Source: Marinospirillum sp.
GTDB taxonomy: Bacteria > Pseudomonadota > Gammaproteobacteria > Pseudomonadales > Halomonadaceae
Assembly (NCBI RefSeq): GCF_014859565.1
Contig: NZ_JACUUA010000091.1
Span: 1-12,966 of the forward strand
Reading direction: 5' to 3'
DNA: 12,966 bases
A program made the position numbers and the translations under genes. Every line of letters starts with the position of its first letter. The first letter of the stretch is position 1. A model generated the notes under the pieces. It was not told the DNA's origin. It did no database searches and saw only the letters and a list, made by a program, of their open reading frames with translations. Shown here piece by piece: positions 5,449 to 12,954 of this stretch.

Positions 5449-6654
5449 ATGCTTTTATCTCCACGCCTTAGAGTTTTGCTGGCCGGAGTCTTCAGCCAGA
5501 TTCTCTGCATCGGTATTGCCCGTTTTGCCTACACCCCTTTGTTGCCCATCATGCAGGATCAAACCTGGATGGGTGATGCCGTGGGTGGTTGGCTGGCGGC
5601 AGTCAACTACCTGGGTTATATGAGCGGTGCACTGGTGGCTGCATCCATCAGTGATTTAAAGTTAAAAGATACCCTTTATCGCATCGGGCTGGTGCTGGCG
5701 GTGGTAACCACCGCAGCCATGGCTATGACTGAAAACCTGTTGCTGTGGATTATCCTGCGTTATCTCTCCGGTCTGGCCAGTGCCGGTTCCATGCTGATTG
5801 CTTCCGGCCTGATCCTTAACTGGTTAATTCGTCACCATCACCGTGGTGAGCTGGGCATCCATTTTGCTGGGGTTGGTTTGGGAATAGTGGTGGCTGCCCT
5901 GTCGGTGGAGCTGATGATGCATTTCAGCCAACAATGGGATCAGCAGTGGTTATGGCTGGCGTTGCTGGGTTTGCTGCTGGCAATGCCTGCCTGGTTCTGG
6001 CTGCCACGCCCGGAAAATGCTCACCTCACCAGTACCGGCACCACCCTGACGGACAACCCACCCACCCGCCGTTTTATGTGGCTGATGCTGGCAGCATACT
6101 TTTGTGCCGGTTACGGTTATGTGATCACCGCCACTTTTATTGTGGCGTTTGTGGAACGTCAACCAGAGTTAATGGGCATGGGGTCCATGGCTTTTGCGCT
6201 GGTGGGGCTGGCTGCTGCACCTGCGGTGATGGTGTGGGATTTGATTGCACGTTACACCGGTTATCTGAATGCCCTGCTGCTGACACTGGTGCTGCAGATC
6301 GGTGGCATCCTGTTGCCGGTGATTCAACCCAGTCTGACGGTGGTGCTGTTCAGCGCCCTGCTGTTTGGTGGCACCTTTATTGGATCGGTGAGCCTGGTAT
6401 TAACCATGGCAGGTCGCCTTTACCCCACCAAACCCGCCAAACTGATGGGAAAAATGACCCTCTCTTACGGCAGTGCACAGGTGATTGCCCCAGCGCTTAC
6501 CGGTATGCTGGCGGCGCACAGCGGTCATTACAATACCGGACTATGGATTGCCGGTGGTTTTGTAGTGCTGGGTACACTGCTGGTGGTCTGGCTTAAATTC
6601 ACCGACCAGACCGCCCAGCAGTTGGATGCTTCTGCAAAACTCAGCTTAGGCTGA
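5449..6654 (+). CDS. YbfB/YjiJ-family MFS transporter
   Basis: This is a 401-residue inner-membrane protein with about 12 predicted hydrophobic segments, the usual major facilitator architecture. The N-terminal signature GIARFAYTPLLPIMQ, followed by LAAVNYLGYMSGAL, is characteristic of the YbfB/YjiJ family (E. coli YjiJ, 392 residues). The short loop with DLKLKD after the second segment stands where MFS motif A normally is, but is degenerate. Substrates of this family are not established; members are annotated as putative exporters. The ATG at 5449 has AGAAGG nine to ten bases upstream. The gene has its own likely promoter inside a large dyad. Its last codons and stop lie within a terminator shared with the convergent aromatic operon. 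In Pseudomonas cmk-rpsA would be expected at this place. Confidence 0.9.
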   Translation: MLLSPRLRVLLAGVFSQILCIGIARFAYTPLLPIMQDQTWMGDAVGGWLAAVNYLGYMSGALVAASISDLKLKDTLYRIGLVLAVVTTAAMAMTENLLLWIILRYLSGLASAGSMLIASGLILNWLIRHHHRGELGIHFAGVGLGIVVAALSVELMMHFSQQWDQQWLWLALLGLLLAMPAWFWLPRPENAHLTSTGTTLTDNPPTRRFMWLMLAAYFCAGYGYVITATFIVAFVERQPELMGMGSMAFALVGLAAAPAVMVWDLIARYTGYLNALLLTLVLQIGGILLPVIQPSLTVVLFSALLFGGTFIGSVSLVLTMAGRLYPTKPAKLMGKMTLSYGSAQVIAPALTGMLAAHSGHYNTGLWIAGGFVVLGTLLVVWLKFTDQTAQQLDASAKLSLG

Positions 6655-6659
6655 GTTTT
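6636..6659. terminator. Bidirectional rho-independent terminator
   Basis: AAAACTCAGC (6636-6645), a TTAG loop, and GCTGAGTTTT (6650-6659) form a perfect 10-bp inverted repeat. It has an A-run on one side and a T-run on the other on both strands. It can end both the MFS transcript (+) and the serC-to-aroA transcript (-). The MFS stop TGA (6652-6654) lies inside the 3' arm, so the last codons double as the terminator. Confidence 0.85.
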
Positions 6660-6677
6660 GGATTCAGAGTTCAGTGC

Positions 6678-8936
6678 TCAGCTGGATGTTTGCACGTCCA
6701 GCTTAAAACCTACACTGCGTGCCAATTCAGCAAAACCGGGGAAGGAGGTATTCACCGTGGCGCAATCCTTGATGGTGATGCTGCCGGATGCACGCAGACC
6801 GGCCACCGCAAAACTCATGGCAATCCGGTGGTCATGATGGCAAACAATCTCGGCTGAACTGAATACCTCCGCCTGACCACCCTTGCCTTCAATGATAATG
6901 CCATCTTCCAGCACGGTGCAGTCCACACCCAGATCCAGCAGACCATCCGCCATCACTTGAATACGATCTGATTCTTTGACCCGCAGCTCCTCTGCACCAC
7001 TCAGGCGCGTGGTGCCTTCGGCACAGGATGCCGCAATAAACAGTGCGGGGAATTCATCAATTGCCAAAGGCACCTGATCTTCTGGAATATCAATACCCTT
7101 TAATGGCGCATAACGCACACGAATATCGGCCACCGGTTCACCGCCCACATCGCGCTGATTGGACAGTTCCAGATCAGCACCCATCAAGCGCAGGATGTTG
7201 ATCACACCGTCACGGGTCGGGTTGATGCCCACGTGTTCCAGAGTCAGATCGCTGCCGGGGCTAATGGCTGCAGCCACCATAAAAAAGGTGGCTGAAGAAA
7301 TATCAGAAGGGATGTCGATATCCGCAGCCAACAACTTGCCGCCACCCTGCACAGCAGCCGTGGCACCCTGTTTAACCACTGGATAACCAAAACCCTGCAA
7401 CATCCGCTCGGTATGGTCACGAGTGGGTGCCGGTTCAGTGACACGGGTTTCACCATCAGCCCAGAGACCCGCCAGCAGCAAGCAGGATTTCACCTGTGCT
7501 GAAGCCATCGGCAGATCATAAGTAATACCCTTGAGCTTTTTACCACCCTTGATTTTTAACGGCGGACGACCGCCTTCAGTGGTTTCAATCTCGGCACCCA
7601 TCAGGCGCAGCGGATCAGCCACCCGCCCCATTGGACGTTTACTGAGCGAGGCATCACCCGTCAGCTCGGTATCAAAAGGCTGAGCCGCCAAAATACCGGC
7701 CAACAGACGCATGGAAGTGCCGGAGTTACCCAGATACAGCGGTCCCTGAGGTTGTTTCAAACCGTTGATGCCAACACCGTGAATAGTCACTTCACCATTG
7801 TGCGGACCTTCAATCAACACACCCAGATCACGGAAAGTCTGCAGGGTCGCCAGCGCGTCTTCACCTTCCAGAAAACCCTTCACCTGAGTGGTGCCTTCAG
7901 CCAGTGCACCCAGCATGATGGAACGATGAGAAATGGATTTGTCACCCGGCACACGGATGCGCCCTGCTACAGCACCGGCACCGGGCTGAGTGATAAAATT
8001 AATTTTGGTGTTTTGCATGGTTTGATAGCCCGTCTCATTGAGCAAAGCAGTAAAATAATCACGTGCAGATTTGGCACGGGTGAAAATACTCACCAGTGCC
8101 TCTGCATCCCGGGACTCAATCGCTGTTTTCAGCCGTTGCACCCCTTCCAGAAATTCATCCAGCGCACCCAGCGTGGCATCACGGTTGGCTAAAAACACAT
8201 CCCGCCACATGATGGGGTCACTGGCCGCCACTCGGGTAAAATCACGAAACCCCCCAGCGGCATAACGAAAAATATCCAGCCGTTCATCCCGCCGCGCCAG
8301 AGTATCCACCAGTGAAAAAGCCAGTAGATGGGGCAGATGGCTGGTTCGTGCCAGCACCTGATCGTGCTGTTCCACATCCATTTCCAGCACTTCGGCACCA
8401 CAGGCCATCCACAACTGACGCACCACATCCAGTGCTTGGCTGTCATTGGCAGGATCAGGAGTCAGAATCACCTTGCGGTGTTCAAACAAATCCACTCTGG
8501 CGGCAGTAACACCACTTTTTTCTGCACCGGCAATCGGGTGACCCAGCACAAAACGGGGTGGCAGTTGACCAAACACCTGAACTGCCGCATCCAGCACCAC
8601 CGCTTTGCAGGAACCTACATCGGTGATGATGGCAGAGGCTTTAAGATGAGGTTTCAGAGCCTGTAACACCGGCTGGATCGCCAGCACCGGCACCGCCAGT
8701 ACAATCAGATCGGCATCAACGGCCAGCTCCGCCAGGGATTCACTGACCTGATCCACCACACCCAGAGAGATGGCACCCTGACGTTCGTCATACGCCAGAT
8801 CCACACCCAGATAGGTGTTGGCAAAACCGGCACGACGCGCCGCCAGAGCCACCGATCCACCAATCAATCCCAGCCCCACCACCAGCAACTTGTTGATCTT
8901 GCCGACCTTATTTTTGAATACCAAACTGTTGGGCAC
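6678..8936 (-). CDS. tyrA-aroA: Bifunctional prephenate dehydrogenase / 3-phosphoshikimate 1-carboxyvinyltransferase (TyrA-AroA fusion)
   Basis: The 752-residue protein joins two enzymes of aromatic amino acid synthesis. Residues 1 to about 300 are a TyrA-type dehydrogenase: NAD(P)-binding GLGLIGGS (21-28), HPIAGAEKSG (133-142), SHLPHLLAFSLV (199-210). It would oxidise prephenate or arogenate towards tyrosine. From Met307 the rest is EPSP synthase (AroA), joining shikimate-3-phosphate and PEP: GDKSISHRS (331-339), LGNSGTSMR (402-410), SKRPMGR (432-438), catalytic Asp in PLAIDEFP (623-630), RVKESDRI (652-659). The AroA part resembles the class II enzymes. It has Gly406 where the glyphosate-insensitive CP4 enzyme has Ala, so insensitivity should not be assumed. 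The start is GTG at 8936, three bases after the hisC stop, with AAGGTG upstream. The same fusion is known in Pseudomonas. Confidence 0.95.
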   Translation of the reverse strand: MPNSLVFKNKVGKINKLLVVGLGLIGGSVALAARRAGFANTYLGVDLAYDERQGAISLGVVDQVSESLAELAVDADLIVLAVPVLAIQPVLQALKPHLKASAIITDVGSCKAVVLDAAVQVFGQLPPRFVLGHPIAGAEKSGVTAARVDLFEHRKVILTPDPANDSQALDVVRQLWMACGAEVLEMDVEQHDQVLARTSHLPHLLAFSLVDTLARRDERLDIFRYAAGGFRDFTRVAASDPIMWRDVFLANRDATLGALDEFLEGVQRLKTAIESRDAEALVSIFTRAKSARDYFTALLNETGYQTMQNTKINFITQPGAGAVAGRIRVPGDKSISHRSIMLGALAEGTTQVKGFLEGEDALATLQTFRDLGVLIEGPHNGEVTIHGVGINGLKQPQGPLYLGNSGTSMRLLAGILAAQPFDTELTGDASLSKRPMGRVADPLRLMGAEIETTEGGRPPLKIKGGKKLKGITYDLPMASAQVKSCLLLAGLWADGETRVTEPAPTRDHTERMLQGFGYPVVKQGATAAVQGGGKLLAADIDIPSDISSATFFMVAAAISPGSDLTLEHVGINPTRDGVINILRLMGADLELSNQRDVGGEPVADIRVRYAPLKGIDIPEDQVPLAIDEFPALFIAASCAEGTTRLSGAEELRVKESDRIQVMADGLLDLGVDCTVLEDGIIIEGKGGQAEVFSSAEIVCHHDHRIAMSFAVAGLRASGSITIKDCATVNTSFPGFAELARSVGFKLDVQTSS

Positions 8937-8939
8937 AGG

Positions 8940-10040
8940 TCAGATCACCTTCTGCAGAGCATCAATAAAACGCTGGTTTTCTTCCGGCAGACCAATACTG
9001 ACGCGCAGGTGATTGTTCATACGATAAGGACGCAGCGGGCGCACAATCACACCTTCTTTTAACAGCGCCTGATTCACCACTTCAGCATCACCCACATCCA
9101 CACAAATGAAGTTGCCAACAGAAGGGATATAGTTCAGCCCCAGTTCACGAAAGGCGGTTTCCAGCTGCAACATTCCCGCCTTGTTAGTCACCACCGACTG
9201 CTGCAGGTACTCTTCATCACCCAGCGCTGCCAGCGCGGCTTCCAGTGCCAGTGAGTTAACATTAAACGGCTGACGCACCCGATTGATGGTTTCAGCAATT
9301 TGCACCGAAGACAGGCTGTAACCCACCCGTAGTGCCGCCAGACCATAAGCCTTGGAGAAGGTACGGCAAACAATCAGGTTGGGATAATCTTGCAACAATT
9401 GCAAAGCATCGGGATAAACACTTTCTTGCACATACTCCACATAAGCTTCATCCAGCACCACCAGCACGTTTTCTGGTACCCGTGCCATGAACTCACGCAG
9501 CTGTTTTTCTGATAACCAGGTACCGGTTGGATTATTCGGGTTGGCAATAAATACCACACGGGTATTTTCATCAATGGCTGCTGCCATGGCAGGCAGATCA
9601 TGCCCCCAGTCTTTGGCAGGCACCACTTTGTGCTCTGCACCAGCGGCCTGAGTAGTAATGGGATAAACTGCAAAGGCATATTCGCTGTACACCGCATTAC
9701 GACCCGGAGCCAACCAGCAGCGCCCAATCAGATCCAGCAGATCATTGGAACCATTGCCCAGCGTGATCTGACGGGGGCTGAGATCCAGCTGTTTTGCCAG
9801 TGCCGCTTTTAAGCGATAACCACTGCCATCGGGATAACGGGTCAACTCCGCCAGTTCACGCTGAATGGCTTCCAGTGCTTTGGGACTGGGGCCATGAGGA
9901 TTCTCGTTACTCGCCAGCTTAACAATGCTGTTCGGATCAAGATTCAACTCACGCGCCACTTCCTCCACCGGTTTACCCGGCTGATAAGGCATCAACCCCT
10001 GAACACCTGCATTCGCCAGCTTGAAAAAATCACAACTCAT
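8940..10040 (-). CDS. hisC: Histidinol-phosphate aminotransferase family (HisC2-type, likely aromatic aminotransferase)
   Basis: A 366-residue PLP-dependent class I/II aminotransferase. Seen in order are KLASNENPHGPSP near residue 42, TLGNGSNDLLDLI, IANPNNPTGTW, VLDEAYVEYV, and TFSKAYGLAALRVGY with the PLP-binding Lys at 230. These are hallmarks of HisC. The gene stands between pheA and tyrA-aroA. In the Pseudomonas supraoperon the equivalent protein acts as an aromatic aminotransferase with histidinol-phosphate activity, so transamination of phenylpyruvate or prephenate derivatives is the likely role; whether a separate hisC exists elsewhere is not visible. The ATG at 10040 has AAGGA seven bases upstream, 16 bases after the toxin gene. 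Confidence 0.94.
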   Translation of the reverse strand: MSCDFFKLANAGVQGLMPYQPGKPVEEVARELNLDPNSIVKLASNENPHGPSPKALEAIQRELAELTRYPDGSGYRLKAALAKQLDLSPRQITLGNGSNDLLDLIGRCWLAPGRNAVYSEYAFAVYPITTQAAGAEHKVVPAKDWGHDLPAMAAAIDENTRVVFIANPNNPTGTWLSEKQLREFMARVPENVLVVLDEAYVEYVQESVYPDALQLLQDYPNLIVCRTFSKAYGLAALRVGYSLSSVQIAETINRVRQPFNVNSLALEAALAALGDEEYLQQSVVTNKAGMLQLETAFRELGLNYIPSVGNFICVDVGDAEVVNQALLKEGVIVRPLRPYRMNNHLRVSIGLPEENQRFIDALQKVI

Positions 10041-10056
10041 TTTCGAATCCTTATTT

Positions 10057-10350
10057 TCACAAACGTTTACGCCAGTAACCTGGCTCTCGGCTCTGATGCA
10101 TCACAGCAACTATATGGATCTCTGATCGGCTCGCCACATAAACTACTGCATAAGGAAAGCGCGACAACACAAATCGCCGCGCCCTGCGTCCAAACTTTGG
10201 CCAGGCATCTGGCAGGGTTGTGATTGAGTCGAAAGCCATTTCCAGCTCCCTGATCAAATCATCACCCAGACCCTCTGTTTGCTGTTGATACCAGCTCCAG
10301 GCCTGCTGAATTTCTTCGCTGGCTTCCTTATGAACACGCAAACTTAACAT
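10057..10350 (-). CDS. RelE/ParE-family toxin of a type II toxin-antitoxin pair
   Basis: The 97-residue product starts MLSLRVHKEASEEIQQAWSW and has the ParE/RelE-like core WYQQQTEGLGDDLIRELE, RRARRFVLSRFPYAVVY and a C-terminal HQSREPGYWRKR. The pattern RFPYxVxY followed by AVxHxxRxPxYW is that of the ParE/RelE superfamily. Members block translation by mRNA cleavage (RelE) or poison gyrase (ParE); sequence alone does not decide which. I use the ATG at 10350, which overlaps the antitoxin gene by seven bases and starts the domain properly. An upstream ATG at 10386 would add 12 residues and a long overlap. The pair lies between pheA and hisC, in the same direction. Confidence 0.88.
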   Translation of the reverse strand: MLSLRVHKEASEEIQQAWSWYQQQTEGLGDDLIRELEMAFDSITTLPDAWPKFGRRARRFVLSRFPYAVVYVASRSEIHIVAVMHQSREPGYWRKRL

Positions 10351-10574
10351 GCTGGACGCTTCAATCCTTTTTTGACTTCTTCCCATGAGAGGGTTTCCGC
10401 CTGCCCACTTTCCAGTGCATCAATTCTTTGTTCCACCACTTCCAGCCAGGCATGATTGACGTCCTCATCATTCACCTGATCCAGACTGGAAATTAAACAA
10501 TGCGCCAGTTGTGCACGATCACTCGCTGATAAACTGCTGGCATCTTTCAGGATTCGATCAAGCTGTGCGCCCAT
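10344..10574 (-). CDS. Addiction-module antitoxin (TIGR02574 / Unstab_antitox type)
   Basis: A 76-residue protein with the build of the small 'addiction module component' family that partners ParE/RelE toxins. The N-terminal helical part (LDRILKDASSLSASDRAQLAHCLISSLD) is followed by the family's W-L-E-V-V-E-Q-R-I-D-A-L-E-S-G segment and a terminal SWEEVKKGL. It should neutralise the toxin encoded next, and it may help repress its own promoter. The ATG at 10574 is chosen over TTG at 10580 because GGAGG lies eight bases before the ATG but only two or three bases before the TTG. It begins 58 bases after pheA, with a dyad and -10-like site in that gap. Confidence 0.87.
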   Translation of the reverse strand: MGAQLDRILKDASSLSASDRAQLAHCLISSLDQVNDEDVNHAWLEVVEQRIDALESGQAETLSWEEVKKGLKRPAC

Positions 10575-10614
10575 ATCCAAGTCCTCCAGTATTCACTCAT
10601 TTAGTCATCAACGT

Positions 10615-10636
10615 CTGATCAGTATAGCGGGATCAG
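10615..10636 (-). promoter_or_regulatory. Candidate promoter-operator of the toxin-antitoxin pair
   Basis: CTGATC (10615-10620) and GATCAG (10631-10636) form an inverted repeat around ten bases. On the minus strand those ten bases carry TATACT (10626-10621), a good -10 with one mismatch. No convincing -35 is seen. CTGATCAG at 10615-10622 is itself palindromic. The site overlaps the pheA stop codon. Its place, about 45 bases before the antitoxin ATG, is what an autoregulated toxin-antitoxin promoter would have. Confidence 0.4.
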
Positions 10637-11733
10637 AGAACACCTCTGGGATAAGAACCCAGTACCTTGATGTCAGCAGCACGTTCACCAATTTCTTTCA
10701 GTACCGGATGCACACGTTCATCATCCACATGCCCGGCAAAGTCGATAAAAAACACGTAGTTCCAGGCACCGGAGCGGCTGGGACGGCTTTCAATACGAGT
10801 CATGTCGATGTTGTGGCGGTTAAAAGGCTCCAGTATCTGATGCAGAGCACCCGGCTGGTTGCGCATCGACACCATCAAGGAGGTTTTATCATCACCGGAA
10901 GCCGGAACCGTCTGGCGACCAATGATCAGGAAACGGGTGGAGTTGTCCGGGGTATCTTCAATGTTTTCAGCCAGACGCTTGAGGTTGTACAACTCAGCCG
11001 CCATGTCACCAGCAATAGCCGCAGAGTGCCACTCACCCTTCACCTTACGTGCCGCTTCGGCATTGGACGGCATGGGCACCCGCTCGATGCCGGGATAATG
11101 GGCATCCAGCCACTTACGGCACTGCGCCAGTGAAGAGGCATGAGAATAGATGGTGGAGATTTTTTCCGGACGGGTGTTTTCACCCACCAGCAGGTGCTGG
11201 TGAATACGCAGCACCACTTCACCGCTGATTTTTAAGCCGGAATCCATAAAGCTGTCCAGCGTGTGACTGATCACCCCTTCAGTAGAGTTTTCAATCGGCA
11301 CTACACCATAATCAGCACTGCCGGCTTCCACTTCACGGAACACTTCATCAATAGCGGCCATCGGCACACAAACCGCCGAATGACCAAAATGTTTGATGGT
11401 CGCCTGCTGGGTGAAGGTGCCTTCCGGCCCCAGATAAGCCACCTTGACTGGACGCTCCAGCGCCAGACAAGCCGACATGATTTCGCGGAACAGCCGAGCC
11501 ACTTCCTCGTTGGACAGCGGCCCCTGATTACGCTCCATGATACTGCGCAGCACCTGAGCTTCACGCTCTGGGCGATAAAAGAAAGCACCTTCACCTTCTT
11601 CAGCAATCTTCACCTGCGCCACCTTCTGGGCACAGGCGGCACGCTGATTGATCAGCTGCTGTAATTGCTGATCTATCTGGTCAATTTCTTTTCTTACGGC
11701 TGCCAGATCTGGCAGTGATTTATCCTGACTCAT
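10633..11733 (-). CDS. pheA: Chorismate mutase / prephenate dehydratase (P-protein)
   Basis: This 366-residue bifunctional cytoplasmic enzyme converts chorismate to prephenate and then to phenylpyruvate. The chorismate mutase domain occupies about 1-92 (VRKEIDQIDQQLQQLINQR, FYRPEREAQVL). The prephenate dehydratase domain runs from about 96 to 275, with AYLGPEGTFTQQA, PIENSTEGVI and the catalytic NSTRF (264-268). The C-terminal ACT domain (about 285-362) carries the phenylalanine-binding motifs GALH (295-298) and ESRP (315-318), so feedback inhibition by phenylalanine is expected. The ATG at 11733 is six bases after the serC stop, and GAGG overlapping the end of serC can serve as ribosome site. 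Length and order match Pseudomonas pheA. A toxin-antitoxin pair, rather than hisC, follows. Confidence 0.96.
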   Translation of the reverse strand: MSQDKSLPDLAAVRKEIDQIDQQLQQLINQRAACAQKVAQVKIAEEGEGAFFYRPEREAQVLRSIMERNQGPLSNEEVARLFREIMSACLALERPVKVAYLGPEGTFTQQATIKHFGHSAVCVPMAAIDEVFREVEAGSADYGVVPIENSTEGVISHTLDSFMDSGLKISGEVVLRIHQHLLVGENTRPEKISTIYSHASSLAQCRKWLDAHYPGIERVPMPSNAEAARKVKGEWHSAAIAGDMAAELYNLKRLAENIEDTPDNSTRFLIIGRQTVPASGDDKTSLMVSMRNQPGALHQILEPFNRHNIDMTRIESRPSRSGAWNYVFFIDFAGHVDDERVHPVLKEIGERAADIKVLGSYPRGVL

Positions 11734-11739
11734 CCGGGT

Positions 11740-12822
11740 TCAGCCTCTGTTTTTGGCAAAGTCGGTCATGAATTCGATCAACGCGTCCACTGCCGCTTCC
11801 GGCACAGCGTTGTAAATGCTGGCACGCATACCGCCCACACTGCGGTGACCGGCTAGATTCAGCAACCCTGCGGCTTCAGCCTGTTGCAGGAACAGCTTAT
11901 CCAGACTGGCATCGGCCAGACGGAAAGGCACGTTCATGATGGAGCGGTGTTGTGGCTCAATCGGGTTGCTGTAAAAATCGTTGCCATCAATGGTGGCATA
12001 AAGCTTCTGCGCTTTACGGCGGTTGATCTCAGCCATCTTGTCTAACCCGCCCACATCATTTTTTAACCAGTCGAATACCAGACCGGACAGATACCAGGCA
12101 TAGGTCGGTGGGGTGTTGTACATCGAGCCGTTTTCAGCAAAGGTTTTATAGCTGAACATGGTGGGTATTTGTGCCTGAGCCTGATCCAGCAGGTCATCCC
12201 GTACAAGCACCAGCGTTAGACCGGCGGGGCCGATGTTTTTCTGGGCACCGGCATAAATCAGCCCAAAACGGCTGACATCCACAGGTGTACTGAGAATATC
12301 GGAAGACATGTCACACACCAGTGGCACTGAAACGTCTGGAATGTAATCAAACTCCAGCCCACCAATGGTTTCATTACTGGTGTAGTGCAGGTAAGCGGCA
12401 TCCGCACTCAGCTGGATTTCACTCTGAAACGGCACTCGGCTCAGGCCGTTGGCCTCACTGCTGGCAGCAATATGACTGGGCAGATAACGCTGGCCTTCTT
12501 CAATGGCTTTTTTGCCCCAGATACCGTTGTAGAGGTAGTTGGCTGTGCCGCCCTTGCCACCCAGATTCAGCGGCACCATGGCAAACTGGCTGGAGGCACC
12601 ACCCTGCATAAACAGCACCTTGTAATTGGTTGGCACCTTCAGCAGCTCACGTAAATCCGCTTCGGCCTGCTCGGCAATACTGACAAACTCATCACTGCGG
12701 TGACTCATCTCCATCACGGAAAGGCCACGACCCTGCCAATCAAGGATTTCATCACGGGCGCGTTGCAGCACCACTTCTGGCAATGCCGCAGGACCGGCGC
12801 AAAAATTGAATTTACGGCTCAT
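11740..12822 (-). CDS. serC: Phosphoserine aminotransferase SerC
   Basis: SerC is a 360-residue PLP enzyme that converts 3-phosphohydroxypyruvate and glutamate to phosphoserine; it also serves the pyridoxine pathway. Seen are the N-terminal FNFCAGPAALPEVVL, MEMSHRSDEF, FMQGGASSQFAMVP, CDMSSDILS and the PLP-lysine motif GAQKNIGPAG with Lys at 195 (198 in E. coli). Near the C-terminus are HRSIMNVPF and GHRSVGGMRASIYNA. It is the first gene of the aromatic operon here, as in Pseudomonas, where gyrA usually precedes it. Start ATG at 12822; the ribosome site is modest (AAGAG). The AT-rich leader to about 12895 probably holds the operon promoter. Confidence 0.97.
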   Translation of the reverse strand: MSRKFNFCAGPAALPEVVLQRARDEILDWQGRGLSVMEMSHRSDEFVSIAEQAEADLRELLKVPTNYKVLFMQGGASSQFAMVPLNLGGKGGTANYLYNGIWGKKAIEEGQRYLPSHIAASSEANGLSRVPFQSEIQLSADAAYLHYTSNETIGGLEFDYIPDVSVPLVCDMSSDILSTPVDVSRFGLIYAGAQKNIGPAGLTLVLVRDDLLDQAQAQIPTMFSYKTFAENGSMYNTPPTYAWYLSGLVFDWLKNDVGGLDKMAEINRRKAQKLYATIDGNDFYSNPIEPQHRSIMNVPFRLADASLDKLFLQQAEAAGLLNLAGHRSVGGMRASIYNAVPEAAVDALIEFMTDFAKNRG

Positions 12823-12876
12823 GGATTGGACTCTTGAATAGATAAAAGGCTGAATAAAGAAAAATAAATGGGGCTA

Positions 12877-12882
12877 ATGATA
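12877..12882 (-). promoter_or_regulatory. Possible -10 of the serC operon promoter
   Basis: On the minus strand TATCAT matches the -10 consensus at five of six positions, 55 bases before the serC ATG, within a strongly AT-rich leader. The -35 position is poor, so the call is tentative. Confidence 0.3.
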
Positions 12883-12899
12883 CAGCAAATAAAACCAGA

Positions 12900-12954
12900 C
12901 TGCCGCTACCTTTGCTGCGTAGCGACCGAGCGAATCAAGGCGCTGCCACTACCT
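12900..12954. repeat. Imperfect 12-bp direct repeat upstream of serC
   Basis: CTGCCGCTACCT (12900-12911) and CTGCCACTACCT (12943-12954) match at 11 of 12 positions, 43 bases apart in register, in a GC-rich block. The block between them contains GCTGCGTAGCGACCGAGCG. It may be an intergenic repeat or the edge of a neighbouring gene cut by the window. No clear coding frame is visible there. Confidence 0.3.

Noticed and set aside
5934..6596. Long + frame (220 codons) within the MFS gene
   Set aside because: It lies wholly in another frame of a clear MFS transporter, is rich in Cys, His and Arg, and has no family-like motif.
6681..6702. GCTGGA...TCCAGC inverted repeat as a terminator of the aromatic operon
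   Set aside because: It lies within the last codons of tyrA-aroA and has no following T-run. The repeat at 6636-6659 is the proper terminator.
10351..10386. Upstream ATG of the toxin gene (12 extra residues)
   Set aside because: It would overlap the antitoxin gene by 43 bases, and the added residues do not fit the ParE/RelE N-terminus.
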